Position numbers and translations under genes: made by a program
Notes under the pieces: generated by a model
Told to the model about the DNA's origin: nothing
Databases searched by the model: none
The model's input: the letters and a program-made list of their open reading frames with translations, nothing else
Assembly: GCA_905234625.1 (NCBI GenBank)
Contig: CAJOIC010000043.1
Coordinates: forward strand, 1-45,682
Length of the DNA: 45,682 bases
Reading direction: 5' to 3'
Origin: an uncultured Oscillospiraceae bacterium
Lineage (GTDB): Bacteria; Bacillota; Clostridia; Oscillospirales; Oscillospiraceae
Shown: one piece after another, positions 31,311 through 38,751 of the stretch
Layout: the number at the start of each line of letters is the position of its first letter
Position numbering within the stretch: position 1 is the first letter of the stretch

Positions 31311-32468
31311 ATGCCTGACTTTCTCGGAGAAAAGGGCGAGAAAAAGGTCGAGTACCTGGAGCTCATCTATGACCTCATCTTCGTCTATATCATCGGACGG
31401 AACAACTCCCTGCTCCACTTCCTGGAGAACGGCTTCCTCCTGCCGGAGGCGTATCTGACGTATGTCATCACGACCCTGATCGTCCTGCAGATCTGGTTTT
31501 ATACCACCCTGTTCGTGAACCGCTACGGGACCAACGGCCTGGCGGAGCATATCGCCACCTTCATCAACATGTACCTTCTGTACTACATGGCGGACGGGAC
31601 CCGTCTGCGGTGGCAGGGGCTCTACGGGCGGTACAACATCGCCTGGGGGCTCATCCTCCTGAACCTCGCGGTGCAGTACGCCCTGAAGCTCCGGAAGAGC
31701 AGCGGTCTCATGCCTTGGGAGGACAGGCATCTCAAGCTCAACATGCGCATCCTGCTGGCCCAGGCGGTGCTGGTGCTGGCCTCCGTGCCGGTGTACGCGG
31801 CCACGGGGATCCCCCTGTCCCCCCTGGCGGTGCCCTTCGGCATGATCGCCTTTGGGCTCTCGGACCGGGTCAACCGCCTTGTGACCGTGGACTTCCCTCA
31901 CCTGACGGAGCGGGTCATGCTGTACGTGGTCTTCACCTTCGGCGAGATGATCATCGGGCTCTCGGGGTATTTCGAAGGGGGCTTCGCTCCCCGGAGCGTG
32001 TATTTCTCACTCATGGGCTTTCTCATCGTGGCGGGCCTCTTCACCAGCTACGGGTTCGTGTACGACCATCTGCTGGACCGGGAGCGGAAGACCAACGGCA
32101 CAGGCTTCATGCTCCTGCACATCTTCCTCATCGCCGCCCTGAACAACATCACCGTGGCCCTGGAGTTCATGCAGGAGGCGGATGTGGCTATTGTCCCGAA
32201 GAACGTGTTCCTGGTGGCGTCCCTTATGGCGTACTTCCTGTTCCTCTTCTGGCTGGAGCGGTACGCCGTGGTGCGGCTGGAGCAGAACCGCCGCTTCCTG
32301 GCGGCTCTCCTGGGGAGCTTCGCGGCCTTCATCCTGCTGATGGCCATGACCTACCGGAACGCCGCCGTCAGCATCGCGGTGACGGTGGCCTTCGTCTACG
32401 GGCTGTTTTTCATCATCCGCTTCTACTGGCGGAAGATCCAGATCCTGGGGGAGCTTCCGGAAGGGTGA
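31311..32468 (+). CDS. LtrA-like low-temperature-requirement family membrane protein
   Basis: 385 residues with about 11-12 membrane spans. The N-terminal VEYLELIYDLIFVYIIGRNN and mid-protein HLTERVMLYVVFTFGEMIIGL match the two conserved stretches of the LtrA family (VExFELFFDLVFVF and HLxERxGLFVIIxLGE). LtrA is named from a cold-growth mutant of Listeria; its biochemical role is unknown. Ribosome site GTAAGGAG 10 nt before the ATG. It lies just after the lipoprotein terminator, and no clear promoter of its own was found. Confidence 0.85.
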   Translation: MPDFLGEKGEKKVEYLELIYDLIFVYIIGRNNSLLHFLENGFLLPEAYLTYVITTLIVLQIWFYTTLFVNRYGTNGLAEHIATFINMYLLYYMADGTRLRWQGLYGRYNIAWGLILLNLAVQYALKLRKSSGLMPWEDRHLKLNMRILLAQAVLVLASVPVYAATGIPLSPLAVPFGMIAFGLSDRVNRLVTVDFPHLTERVMLYVVFTFGEMIIGLSGYFEGGFAPRSVYFSLMGFLIVAGLFTSYGFVYDHLLDRERKTNGTGFMLLHIFLIAALNNITVALEFMQEADVAIVPKNVFLVASLMAYFLFLFWLERYAVVRLEQNRRFLAALLGSFAAFILLMAMTYRNAAVSIAVTVAFVYGLFFIIRFYWRKIQILGELPEG

Positions 32469-32634
32469 ACCATACGCGTGCGATATGATATGGCGAATGT
32501 GATAAGTATTTTCATATCATGAACCGACGTGGTATCATAGCATTGTCCGAAGGGGATGGCCGCCGATCGGTTTCCCGGTCCGCCGGGACGGTGTCCGCCC
32601 TCCCGGGATAAGACGCCATGACACAACTGAATAG
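32469..32634. other. Short gene-free spacer
   Basis: An AT-rich start (several TATGAT and ATCAT boxes) changes into a GC-rich stretch with CCCGG/CCGGG arms. No start codon with ribosome site and no clear element; could hold a small RNA, but nothing supports one. Confidence 0.3.
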
Positions 32635-32671
32635 AAAAAGGACATATCCCGCCGTGGGATATGTCCTTTTT
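32635..32671. terminator. Bidirectional terminator between LtrA and LysR genes
   Basis: A perfect 16-bp stem AAAAAGGACATATCCC (32635-32650) with its complement (32656-32671), loop GCCGT; ends in T5 on both strands. Confidence 0.93.
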
Positions 32672-32684
32672 CGATGGGCCGATA

Positions 32685-33638
32685 TTATAGGATCTCCACG
32701 CCCTCCGGCATGATGTACTCGGCTCCCTTGACGCGGAAGCGGTCGGAGTGGATCAGGTCCCCCTCGATGAAGTCCTGGACGTACTGGATGAACTCCCGGG
32801 TCAGCTCCGTGGGGCGGTCGTCCCGCCGCCAGGCCAGGACGTATTCGATCTTCTTCATGGGGTCGCTGATGACCTTGGAGACCGCCAGGGCGTTGGGGGT
32901 ATAGGTGGTCTGGGGGAAGATGCTGATGCCCACGTTCTGCTCCGAGAGGGCCACGGCGTCGATGTAGTTGGAGGTCTCGCACAGGTTCTGGGGCTCCGCG
33001 CCGATCTCCGCGAACCAGTGCTGGATGGCCTCCTTCCGGGACTTGCGGCTGGGGACGATGAGGGTCTCCCCCACCAGGGAGGACAGGGGGATCTCCGGGC
33101 TGTCCGTCCGGGCCAGGGGGTGCTCCCGGGGGATGATGGCCACCCAGGGCTCCGAGCCCACATAGATGCCGGTGAGGTGCTCCGTATCGTAGGGCGCGGC
33201 GATGAGGGCCAGGTCCACCAGGCCCTTCCGGAGCCGGTCGATGACGTCGTCGCTGCTGCCGTTCCAGAGGGAATAGCGCACCAGGGGATATTCGTCGTGG
33301 AATCCGGCGATCCACCGGGCGGCGAGATAGGGGGCACGGCCCTCGATGAGGCCAAGGCATATGGTGCCGGAGATACCCTCCCCCAGGGCGGCGAACTCGG
33401 TCTTGGTCTTGTCCGCCAGCTCCAGGATCTGGATGGCCCGGCGGTAGAGCAGTGCGCCCTCGTCCGTCAGCTGGAGGTGGCGCTTGCCCCGGATGAAGAG
33501 CTTGGCGCCGAATTCCTCCTCCAGGGCCTTGATCTGGTTGGACAGGGGCGGCTGGGACATGCTCAGCTTTTCCGCCGCCCGGGTGATGTTCAGCTCCTGG
33601 GCCGTGACGACGAAATAGCGCAGCGTGCGAAGTTCCAT
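32685..33638 (-). CDS. LysR-family transcriptional regulator
   Basis: 317 residues, normal length. Residues 1-60 are the winged HTH: MELRTLRYFVVTAQELNITR, AAEKLSMSQPPLSNQIKALE, GAKLFIRGKRHLQLTDEG. Residues 90-300 are the periplasmic-binding-like effector domain (TICLGLIEGRAPYLAARWI, PREHPLARTDSPEIPL, NVGISIFPQTT). It binds DNA as a tetramer and responds to a small molecule. It has its own promoter overlapped by a 21-bp palindrome, so autoregulation is likely. The gene upstream on the same strand is a DAPG-hydrolase-like enzyme, a plausible target. AAGGAG before the ATG. Confidence 0.92.
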   Translation of the reverse strand: MELRTLRYFVVTAQELNITRAAEKLSMSQPPLSNQIKALEEEFGAKLFIRGKRHLQLTDEGALLYRRAIQILELADKTKTEFAALGEGISGTICLGLIEGRAPYLAARWIAGFHDEYPLVRYSLWNGSSDDVIDRLRKGLVDLALIAAPYDTEHLTGIYVGSEPWVAIIPREHPLARTDSPEIPLSSLVGETLIVPSRKSRKEAIQHWFAEIGAEPQNLCETSNYIDAVALSEQNVGISIFPQTTYTPNALAVSKVISDPMKKIEYVLAWRRDDRPTELTREFIQYVQDFIEGDLIHSDRFRVKGAEYIMPEGVEIL

Positions 33639-33662
33639 GGGACGCGATTCTCCTTGCTTTTG

Positions 33663-33683
33663 TATAATTACGGGAGAATTATA
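33663..33683. promoter_or_regulatory. LysR-type palindrome over the regulator's own -10 box
   Basis: TATAATT (33663-33669) and AATTATA (33677-33683) are 7-bp arms with a 7-nt centre, fitting a T-N11-A LysR box. The right arm contains the -10 hexamer, consistent with negative autoregulation. Confidence 0.6.
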
Positions 33684-33706
33684 GCATTTTTATATCGTTT
33701 ATGCAA
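33678..33706 (-). promoter_or_regulatory. Promoter of the LysR regulator gene
   Basis: TTGCAT (plus 33701-33706), 17-nt spacer, TATAAT (plus 33678-33683) on the minus strand; the -35 box overlaps the stop of the upstream gene. Confidence 0.8.
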
Positions 33707-34487
33707 CCGTGATGGGGCCGTTTTCCGCGATATACGCGTAGCCCTCGGCGGTCTTTTGCACCCGCAGGTCGCAGGGGACGCTCTGGGTGGGATCGGGGTG
33801 ATCCTTCCAGAGGGCGTAGAGCCCGGGCAGGAACACCGGCCAGCGGGAGGCCTCGTACTCGCCGTGGTCCGTAGCGGAGGGGGGCACGGGCTTGACGTCC
33901 GGGTCCGCCGCCAGCATCTCCAGGATGAACCGGGGCGGCTGGGAGATCTCCGGCGCCGCCACCGCCGCGTCCATGTGGACGGAGCCGCCGGGGACGTCCT
34001 GCCACATGTGGACGGTCATGTCCACGAACTCGCCCGGGTCGTTGAAGACCCCCTCCACGATGACGTGCTCCAGGGCGTCCCGGAAGGGGAACCAGGACAG
34101 GTCCAGGCGATCGATCTGGACGCCGCTGCCGCCGAAGACAGGCAGCCCCTCGCCGACGGATTCGGAGATCATGTGAGCGGAGCGGAGAAAGCCGACCTCC
34201 CACGGCTCCCGGACCCAGGAGAACCGCTTGTGGGACCCGGGGGCCCAGAGGTAGTAGCCCTTTTCCATGTTGGCCCAGAACCAGTCCAGCATGGCGGCGG
34301 AGACGCCGGGGAGGAAATGCTGGTGCCAGGAATTGAGGACCCAGCCCTTCTCCCGGGCGGCGGCGTTCAGCTCCGGGGCGGCCAGGGGCGGCTCCGGTCG
34401 GGCCAGGGGCGTATAGGGCAGGGTGGGGATGTGGATGTTCTCCAGAATGGGGCGGAAGGTCTGACCGCCGTTTGCCTGATATTCCAT
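33699..34487 (-). CDS. DAPG-hydrolase (PhlG)-like protein
   Basis: 262 residues, no signal peptide. The middle WFWANMEKGYYLWAPGSHKRF and later VGEGLPVFGG, LEHVIVEGVFNDPGEF and VHMWQDVPGGSVHM resemble 2,4-diacetylphloroglucinol hydrolase relatives, Zn2+ enzymes that break a C-C bond on an aromatic polyketone. Candidate metal ligands are the His of GSHKRF, the Glu pair in LEHVIVEG and His of VHM; I cannot confirm them. Such proteins in gut Clostridia are linked by annotation to flavonoid or phloroglucinol breakdown; that link here is inference. It lies 15 nt after the SpoU methyltransferase gene and before a LysR regulator. Ribosome site AAGGAG. Confidence 0.65.
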   Translation of the reverse strand: MEYQANGGQTFRPILENIHIPTLPYTPLARPEPPLAAPELNAAAREKGWVLNSWHQHFLPGVSAAMLDWFWANMEKGYYLWAPGSHKRFSWVREPWEVGFLRSAHMISESVGEGLPVFGGSGVQIDRLDLSWFPFRDALEHVIVEGVFNDPGEFVDMTVHMWQDVPGGSVHMDAAVAAPEISQPPRFILEMLAADPDVKPVPPSATDHGEYEASRWPVFLPGLYALWKDHPDPTQSVPCDLRVQKTAEGYAYIAENGPITVA

Positions 34488-34502
34488 GATCTGTCTCCTT
34501 TT

Positions 34503-35330
34503 CTATCGTCTGCCCAGGACCCAGAACGCCACGGCGCTGGCCGCCGCCACGTTCAGAGAGTCCACCCCGTGGGACATGGGGATGCGGACGGTATAGCCGC
34601 ATCGGGCGATGGTCTCGTTTTTCAGGCCGTCCCCCTCGGTGCCCAGAACCACGGCCAGCTTCTCCGCCGTCAGGAGGGCGGGATCGTCCACGGCCACGGA
34701 ATCCTCCCGCAGGGCCATGGCGGCGGTGGCGAAGCCCATGGCCTCCAGGCGCACCATGCCGGGACCGGGCCAGTCGGAGAGCTCCGAAGAGGTATAGGCC
34801 CAGGGGACCTGGAACACCGTGCCCATGCTGACCCGGACGCAGCGGCGGTACAGGGGGTCCGTGCAGGCGGGGGTGAGGAGCACCGCGTCCATCCCCAGGG
34901 CGGCGGCGGAGCGGAAGACGGCGCCCAGGTTCGTGGGGTTCATGATATCCTCCAGCACCGCCACCCGCGTTGCCTCCCGGCAGACCTCCTCCATGGTGAG
35001 GAGGGGCTTCCGTTTCATGGCGCAGAGGACGCCCCTCGTCAGGGGAAAGCCCGTCAGCTCCTTCAGGACGGGCAGCTCCGCCGTGAACAGGGGGATGTCC
35101 CCGCAGCGGGCGACCACCTCCGCCGCCTGGCCCCGGATGTGCTTTCGCTCCATGAGAAGGCTCACGGGCTCGTATCCCGCGTCCAGGGCCCGGTGGATGA
35201 CGTTGGGGCTCTCCGCGATGAAGAGCCGGTCCTGCAGGCCGTGGCCGGAGCGGAGCTGGTTTTCCGTGAGCCGGGCGTATATATCCAGCCGGGGATCGTC
35301 GAACCCGGTGATCTCGATGACGTTGGGCAT
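34503..35330 (-). CDS. SpoU/TrmH-family RNA 2'-O-methyltransferase
   Basis: 275 residues. An N-terminal substrate-binding domain (LFIAESPNVIHRAL, FPLTRGVLCAMKRKP) is followed by the knotted SPOUT domain with the three SpoU motifs: MNPTNLGAVFRSAAALG, VVLGTEGDGL and IPMSHGVDSLNVAAASAV. It methylates a ribose in tRNA or rRNA using S-adenosylmethionine; the exact nucleotide is not readable. Ribosome site AGGAGG before the ATG at 35330. First gene of a likely operon with the PhlG-like gene. Confidence 0.92.
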   Translation of the reverse strand: MPNVIEITGFDDPRLDIYARLTENQLRSGHGLQDRLFIAESPNVIHRALDAGYEPVSLLMERKHIRGQAAEVVARCGDIPLFTAELPVLKELTGFPLTRGVLCAMKRKPLLTMEEVCREATRVAVLEDIMNPTNLGAVFRSAAALGMDAVLLTPACTDPLYRRCVRVSMGTVFQVPWAYTSSELSDWPGPGMVRLEAMGFATAAMALREDSVAVDDPALLTAEKLAVVLGTEGDGLKNETIARCGYTVRIPMSHGVDSLNVAAASAVAFWVLGRR

Positions 35331-35359
35331 ATGTCGCCTCCTGTGAGGAGTATGTCGTT

Positions 35360-35365
35360 ATTATA
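35360..35365 (-). promoter_or_regulatory. Possible -10 box of the SpoU gene
   Basis: TATAAT on the minus strand, 30 nt before the ATG; only a poor -35 (TTTATA) at 17 nt. Confidence 0.4.
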
Positions 35366-35410
35366 CAGTTTTTCCGGCCGGATATAAAGTTTTTTCCGCC
35401 GAAATATCGG

Positions 35411-35439
35411 TTGACACGAAGAATTTAATGGTTTAAATT
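35411..35439 (+). promoter_or_regulatory. Promoter of the DAHP synthase gene
   Basis: TTGACA (35411-35416), 17-nt spacer, TAAATT (35434-35439). It is 31 nt before the ATG; the leader is too short for a T-box or attenuator. Confidence 0.78.
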
Positions 35440-35470
35440 ATTAGTATTGAACCCAAAGGAGACCGCCGCT

Positions 35471-36502
35471 ATGAATATGGAATTCGTCCGAAAGCTCGCC
35501 ATCCCCATGGAGGTCAAGGAGATGTATCCCCTGACCGCGGAGATGCAGCTGGCCTTCGACCAGCGTGATATACAGCTCAAGAAGATCCTCTCCGGGAAGG
35601 ACGACCGGCTCCTTCTCATCATCGGCCCCTGCTCCGCAGACCGGCAGGACAGCGTCCTGGAGTATATGGGACGCCTGCGGGAGCTGGACGAGAAGGTGAA
35701 GGACCGCATCTTCATCGTCCCCCGGTGCTATACCAACAAGCCCCGCACCACCGGCAAAGGGTACAAGGGCATGCTCCATCAGCCTAACCCGGACGGCAAG
35801 CCCGATATGTTCAAGGGCATCATCGCCATCCGGGAGCTGCACATGAACATCGTCCGGGAGACGGGCTTTACCTGCGCGGACGAGATGCTGTACACCGAGA
35901 GCTACAAGTACCTGGACGATATCCTGGGCTATGTGGCCGTGGGCGCCCGCTCCGTGGAGAACCAGCAGCACCGCCTCACCGCCAGCGGCATCGAGGTCCC
36001 TGTGGGTATGAAGAACCCCACCTCCGGCGACTTTTCCGTCATGATGAACGCCATCACCGCCGCCCAGAGCAAGCATACCTTCATCTACCGGAACTGGGAG
36101 GTCCACTCCCAGGGCAACCCCTATGCCCACGCCATCCTGCGGGGGTATGTGAACAAGACCGGCCAGACCCACCCCAACTACCACTTCGAGGACCTGCTGC
36201 TGGTCAGCCAGCTCTATGAGAAGCAGCCGGAGCTGACGAATCCCGCCGTCATCGTGGACGCGAACCACTCCAACTCCGGCAAGCAGTACCTGGAGCAGAG
36301 CCGCATCGCCAAGGAGATCCTGCACAACCGCACCATCCACGACGGTGTGCGGAAGCTCGTCAAGGGCATCATGATCGAGAGCTACCTGGAGGACGGCTGC
36401 CAGCCCGTGGGCGGCGGCGTGTACGGCCAGTCCATCACGGACCCCTGCCTGGGCTGGGAGAAGACCGAGCGCCTGGTGCTGGAGCTGGCGGACATGGTCT
36501 GA
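35471..36502 (+). CDS. aroF: 3-deoxy-7-phosphoheptulonate (DAHP) synthase, class I
   Basis: 343 residues, AroF/G/H type. It joins phosphoenolpyruvate and erythrose-4-phosphate, the first step of the shikimate path. Marks: LLLIIGPCSADRQDSVLEYM, IFIVPRCYTNKPRTTGKGYKG, GARSVENQQHRLTASG with the PEP-binding residues, VGMKNPTSGDFSVMMNAI, and VDANHSNSGKQY with the metal His. I start it at the ATG at 35471 (AAAGGAG, 9-nt spacing), not at a TTG 24 nt earlier that precedes the ribosome site. Which of tyrosine, phenylalanine or tryptophan inhibits it cannot be told. Terminated directly before the truA promoter. Confidence 0.94.
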   Translation: MNMEFVRKLAIPMEVKEMYPLTAEMQLAFDQRDIQLKKILSGKDDRLLLIIGPCSADRQDSVLEYMGRLRELDEKVKDRIFIVPRCYTNKPRTTGKGYKGMLHQPNPDGKPDMFKGIIAIRELHMNIVRETGFTCADEMLYTESYKYLDDILGYVAVGARSVENQQHRLTASGIEVPVGMKNPTSGDFSVMMNAITAAQSKHTFIYRNWEVHSQGNPYAHAILRGYVNKTGQTHPNYHFEDLLLVSQLYEKQPELTNPAVIVDANHSNSGKQYLEQSRIAKEILHNRTIHDGVRKLVKGIMIESYLEDGCQPVGGGVYGQSITDPCLGWEKTERLVLELADMV

Positions 36503-36518
36503 AAAACCGCATAGGATG

Positions 36519-36550
36519 AGGACGCGGTGATGACCGCGTCCTTGTTTTTT
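36519..36550 (+). terminator. Terminator of the DAHP synthase gene
   Basis: 10-bp arms AGGACGCGGT/ACCGCGTCCT, loop GATG, tail TGTTTTTT. The tail doubles as the -35 region of truA. Confidence 0.92.
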
Positions 36551-36569
36551 GCCCGGGATGTGATACAAT
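36542..36569 (+). promoter_or_regulatory. Promoter of truA giving a leaderless message
   Basis: TTGTTT (36542-36547), 16-nt spacer ending TGA, TACAAT (36564-36569): extended -10. Transcription should start about 7 nt after the -10 box, on the ATG at 36576, and there is no ribosome site between. Confidence 0.65.
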
Positions 36570-36575
36570 GGCGGC

Positions 36576-37328
36576 ATGGAAACGAGAAATTTCAGGCTCA
36601 CCATCGCCTATGACGGCACCCGCTATCTGGGGTGGCAGAAGCTGGGAGAGCCCGGGTCGAAGGACTTCGGGCGGACCATCCAGGGAAAGCTGGAGGCCAT
36701 CCTGCGGAAGCTCACCGGGGAGGACGCGGAGGTGAACGGCTCCGGCCGCACGGACGCCGGGGTCCACGCCGCGGCCCAGACCGCCAATGTGAAGCTCCGG
36801 TATGATATCTCCCCGGAGGAGCTCATGGCGTATATGAACCGGTATCTGCCGGAGGATATCGCCGTCCTGGCGGCGGAGGAGGTCCCGGAGCGGTTCCACG
36901 CCCGCCTCCACGCCAGGGGGAAGACCTACCGCTACCGGATACGGAATTCCACCGTGCCGGACGTGTTCCGGAGCCGGTTCGAGTACCTGGTCCCGGAGCC
37001 CCTGGACTTGGCGGCCATGGAGGCCGCGGCGGCAGTCCTTACCGGCACCCGGGATTACCGTCCCTTCTGCGCCAGCAAGAGGACGAAAAAATCCACCGTG
37101 CGCACGGTGGACAGCATCCGCGTGGAAAAGACAGGGGACGTCGTGGAGCTCACGTTCCACGGCAGCGGCTTTCTTTACAACATGGTCCGTATCCTGACGG
37201 GGACCGTGCTGGAGGCGGGTCTGGGGCGTCTGGACCCGGCGGAGATACCGGAGATATTCGCGGGGCGCCGTCCCGCGGGCTATACGGCCCCGGCCAGGGG
37301 GCTGACACTTATGGAGGTGGAATACTGA
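36576..37328 (+). CDS. truA: tRNA pseudouridine synthase A
   Basis: 250 residues, normal length. It converts uridines 38-40 of the anticodon stem to pseudouridine. Marks: FRLTIAYDGTRYLGWQ at the N-terminus, SGRTDAGVHAAAQTANV with the catalytic Asp, RFHARLHARGKTYRYRI, and FHGSGFLYNMVRILTGTVLEAGLG shortened here to its core GSGFLYNMVRILTG. The ATG at 36576 is fixed by homology, yet no AGGAGG precedes it and the -10 box is only 6 nt upstream, so the message is probably leaderless. The amylase gene follows after 1 nt. Confidence 0.95.
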   Translation: METRNFRLTIAYDGTRYLGWQKLGEPGSKDFGRTIQGKLEAILRKLTGEDAEVNGSGRTDAGVHAAAQTANVKLRYDISPEELMAYMNRYLPEDIAVLAAEEVPERFHARLHARGKTYRYRIRNSTVPDVFRSRFEYLVPEPLDLAAMEAAAAVLTGTRDYRPFCASKRTKKSTVRTVDSIRVEKTGDVVELTFHGSGFLYNMVRILTGTVLEAGLGRLDPAEIPEIFAGRRPAGYTAPARGLTLMEVEY

Positions 37329-37329
37329 T

Positions 37330-38610
37330 ATGGCGAGAGATACCGACATTCGCCTGCAGCAGCAGGTCATCTATTCCGTGTACGTCCGGAGCCACACCCC
37401 GGAGGGGACCTTCGCGGCGATCATCCCGGATCTGGACCGCATCAAGGCCCTGGGGACGGACATCATCTGGTTCATGCCCATCCATCCCATCGGGGAGAAG
37501 GGAAAGAAGGGGAGCCTGGGCTGCCCCTATGCCAACCGGGACTACCGGACGGTGAACCCCGCCTACGGGACCATGGAGGACTTCCGCCGTCTGGCGGAGG
37601 AGATCCACGCCCGGGGCATGAAGGTGATGATCGACGTGGTGTACAACCACACCTCGCCGGACGCGGTGCTGCTTTCGGAGCACCCGGAGTTCTACTGGCG
37701 GGACGCAGCCGGGAACACCGGCAACAAGATCGGGGACTGGGCCGATGTCATCGACCTGGACTACCGCGTCCCGGCCCTGTGGGACTATCAGATCGAGAGC
37801 CTCAAAATGTGGGCGGAGATCGTGGACGGCTTCCGGTGCGACGTGGCGTCCTTCGTGCCGGTGGAGTTCTGGAAGCGTGCCCGGGCGGAGGTGGCCCAGG
37901 TCCGTCCCGGCTGCCTGTGGCTGGCGGAGACGGTGCACCGCGGCTTCGGCATCTACGCCCGGCGGCTGGGCTTCTGTTCCGCCCGGGACACCGAGGCCTT
38001 CGACGCCTTCGATATGGAGTATGAGTACGATGTCCGGGAGGCCTTCGACGAATACCTGAAGGGGGAGGGGAGCCTGTCCCGGTGGCTGGATCTGCTGTGC
38101 TTCCAGGAGGCGGTCTATCCCGAAAACTACAACAAGCTGCGGTTCCTGGAAAACCACGACCTGCCCCGCATCGCGTCCTTCGTCCGGCAGGAGCGGGACC
38201 TTCGGAACTTCACCGCCATGCTGTATTTCCTCAAGGGAACCACGCTGATCTACGCCGGACAGGAGTTCGAGAACGACCGCTGCCCCAGCCTCTTCGAGCG
38301 GGAGCCCATCGACAGAAAGACCGGGCGGGACCTGAGCGCGCTTATGGCGGAGCTTGCCCGGGTGAAGCGGGAGGTCCTGGGCCCGGACGACGATTTCACC
38401 GCCCGGGGGGACGACGACCTGCATATCGCCGTCATGGAGCGGGTGAACGCCGACGGCCGCAAGCTGGGGGTGTTCAGCCTTCGGTCGATGTCCGGGAATG
38501 TGGCCGTGGACCTGCCGGACGGGACCTACGAAAATGTTCTGGGCGGCAGCGTCGCCGTGAAGGACGGTCTTCTCCGCTGCCAGGGCGACCCCATCATCCT
38601 GCGGGGGTGA
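37330..38610 (+). CDS. Alpha-amylase family (GH13) glycoside hydrolase
   Basis: 426 residues, no signal peptide, so cytoplasmic. The (beta/alpha)8 barrel shows all four GH13 regions: IDVVYNH (101-107), GFRCDVASF with nucleophile Asp 171, LWLAE with acid/base Glu 200, and FLENHD with Asp 277. A short C-terminal beta domain follows (about 345-426). It should cut or transfer alpha-glucosyl bonds in maltodextrins or a related alpha-glucan; small GH13 enzymes of this size can be maltogenic or transfer enzymes. GGAGGTGG within the end of truA serves as ribosome site, so translation is coupled to truA. The pairing with truA has no evident logic. Confidence 0.92.
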   Translation: MARDTDIRLQQQVIYSVYVRSHTPEGTFAAIIPDLDRIKALGTDIIWFMPIHPIGEKGKKGSLGCPYANRDYRTVNPAYGTMEDFRRLAEEIHARGMKVMIDVVYNHTSPDAVLLSEHPEFYWRDAAGNTGNKIGDWADVIDLDYRVPALWDYQIESLKMWAEIVDGFRCDVASFVPVEFWKRARAEVAQVRPGCLWLAETVHRGFGIYARRLGFCSARDTEAFDAFDMEYEYDVREAFDEYLKGEGSLSRWLDLLCFQEAVYPENYNKLRFLENHDLPRIASFVRQERDLRNFTAMLYFLKGTTLIYAGQEFENDRCPSLFEREPIDRKTGRDLSALMAELARVKREVLGPDDDFTARGDDDLHIAVMERVNADGRKLGVFSLRSMSGNVAVDLPDGTYENVLGGSVAVKDGLLRCQGDPIILRG

Positions 38611-38611
38611 C

Positions 38612-38723
38612 GGGAATACCGTCCGCTGCCCTGGCGCCCGCCGTGCCAAGGGTCATCCCGCGCTCCCATGGTATTCTTTCGCAACAAGGTAACGGATCAG
38701 GGAATACCGTCCGCTGCGGGATG
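38612..38723. repeat. Intergenic repeat with direct and inverted copies
   Basis: GGGAATACCGTCCGCTGC occurs at 38612-38629 and again at 38700-38717; an inverted core GGTATTC lies between (38670-38676), and CATCCCGC / GCGGGATG arms (about 38653 and 38716) pair across the middle. The region lies between two convergent genes and may act as their terminator; no clear T-run. Confidence 0.7.
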
Positions 38724-38751
38724 CCCCATGCACGGCCGTCTCGGTCTGTGC

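Noticed and set aside
32748-35387. Long plus-strand open frame over the LysR, PhlG-like and SpoU genes
   Set aside because: Antisense shadow; all three minus-strand genes have clear motifs, starts and ribosome sites.
35395-35470. A T-box or attenuator in front of the DAHP synthase gene
   Set aside because: The promoter is only 31 nt from the start codon, leaving no room for a leader structure.
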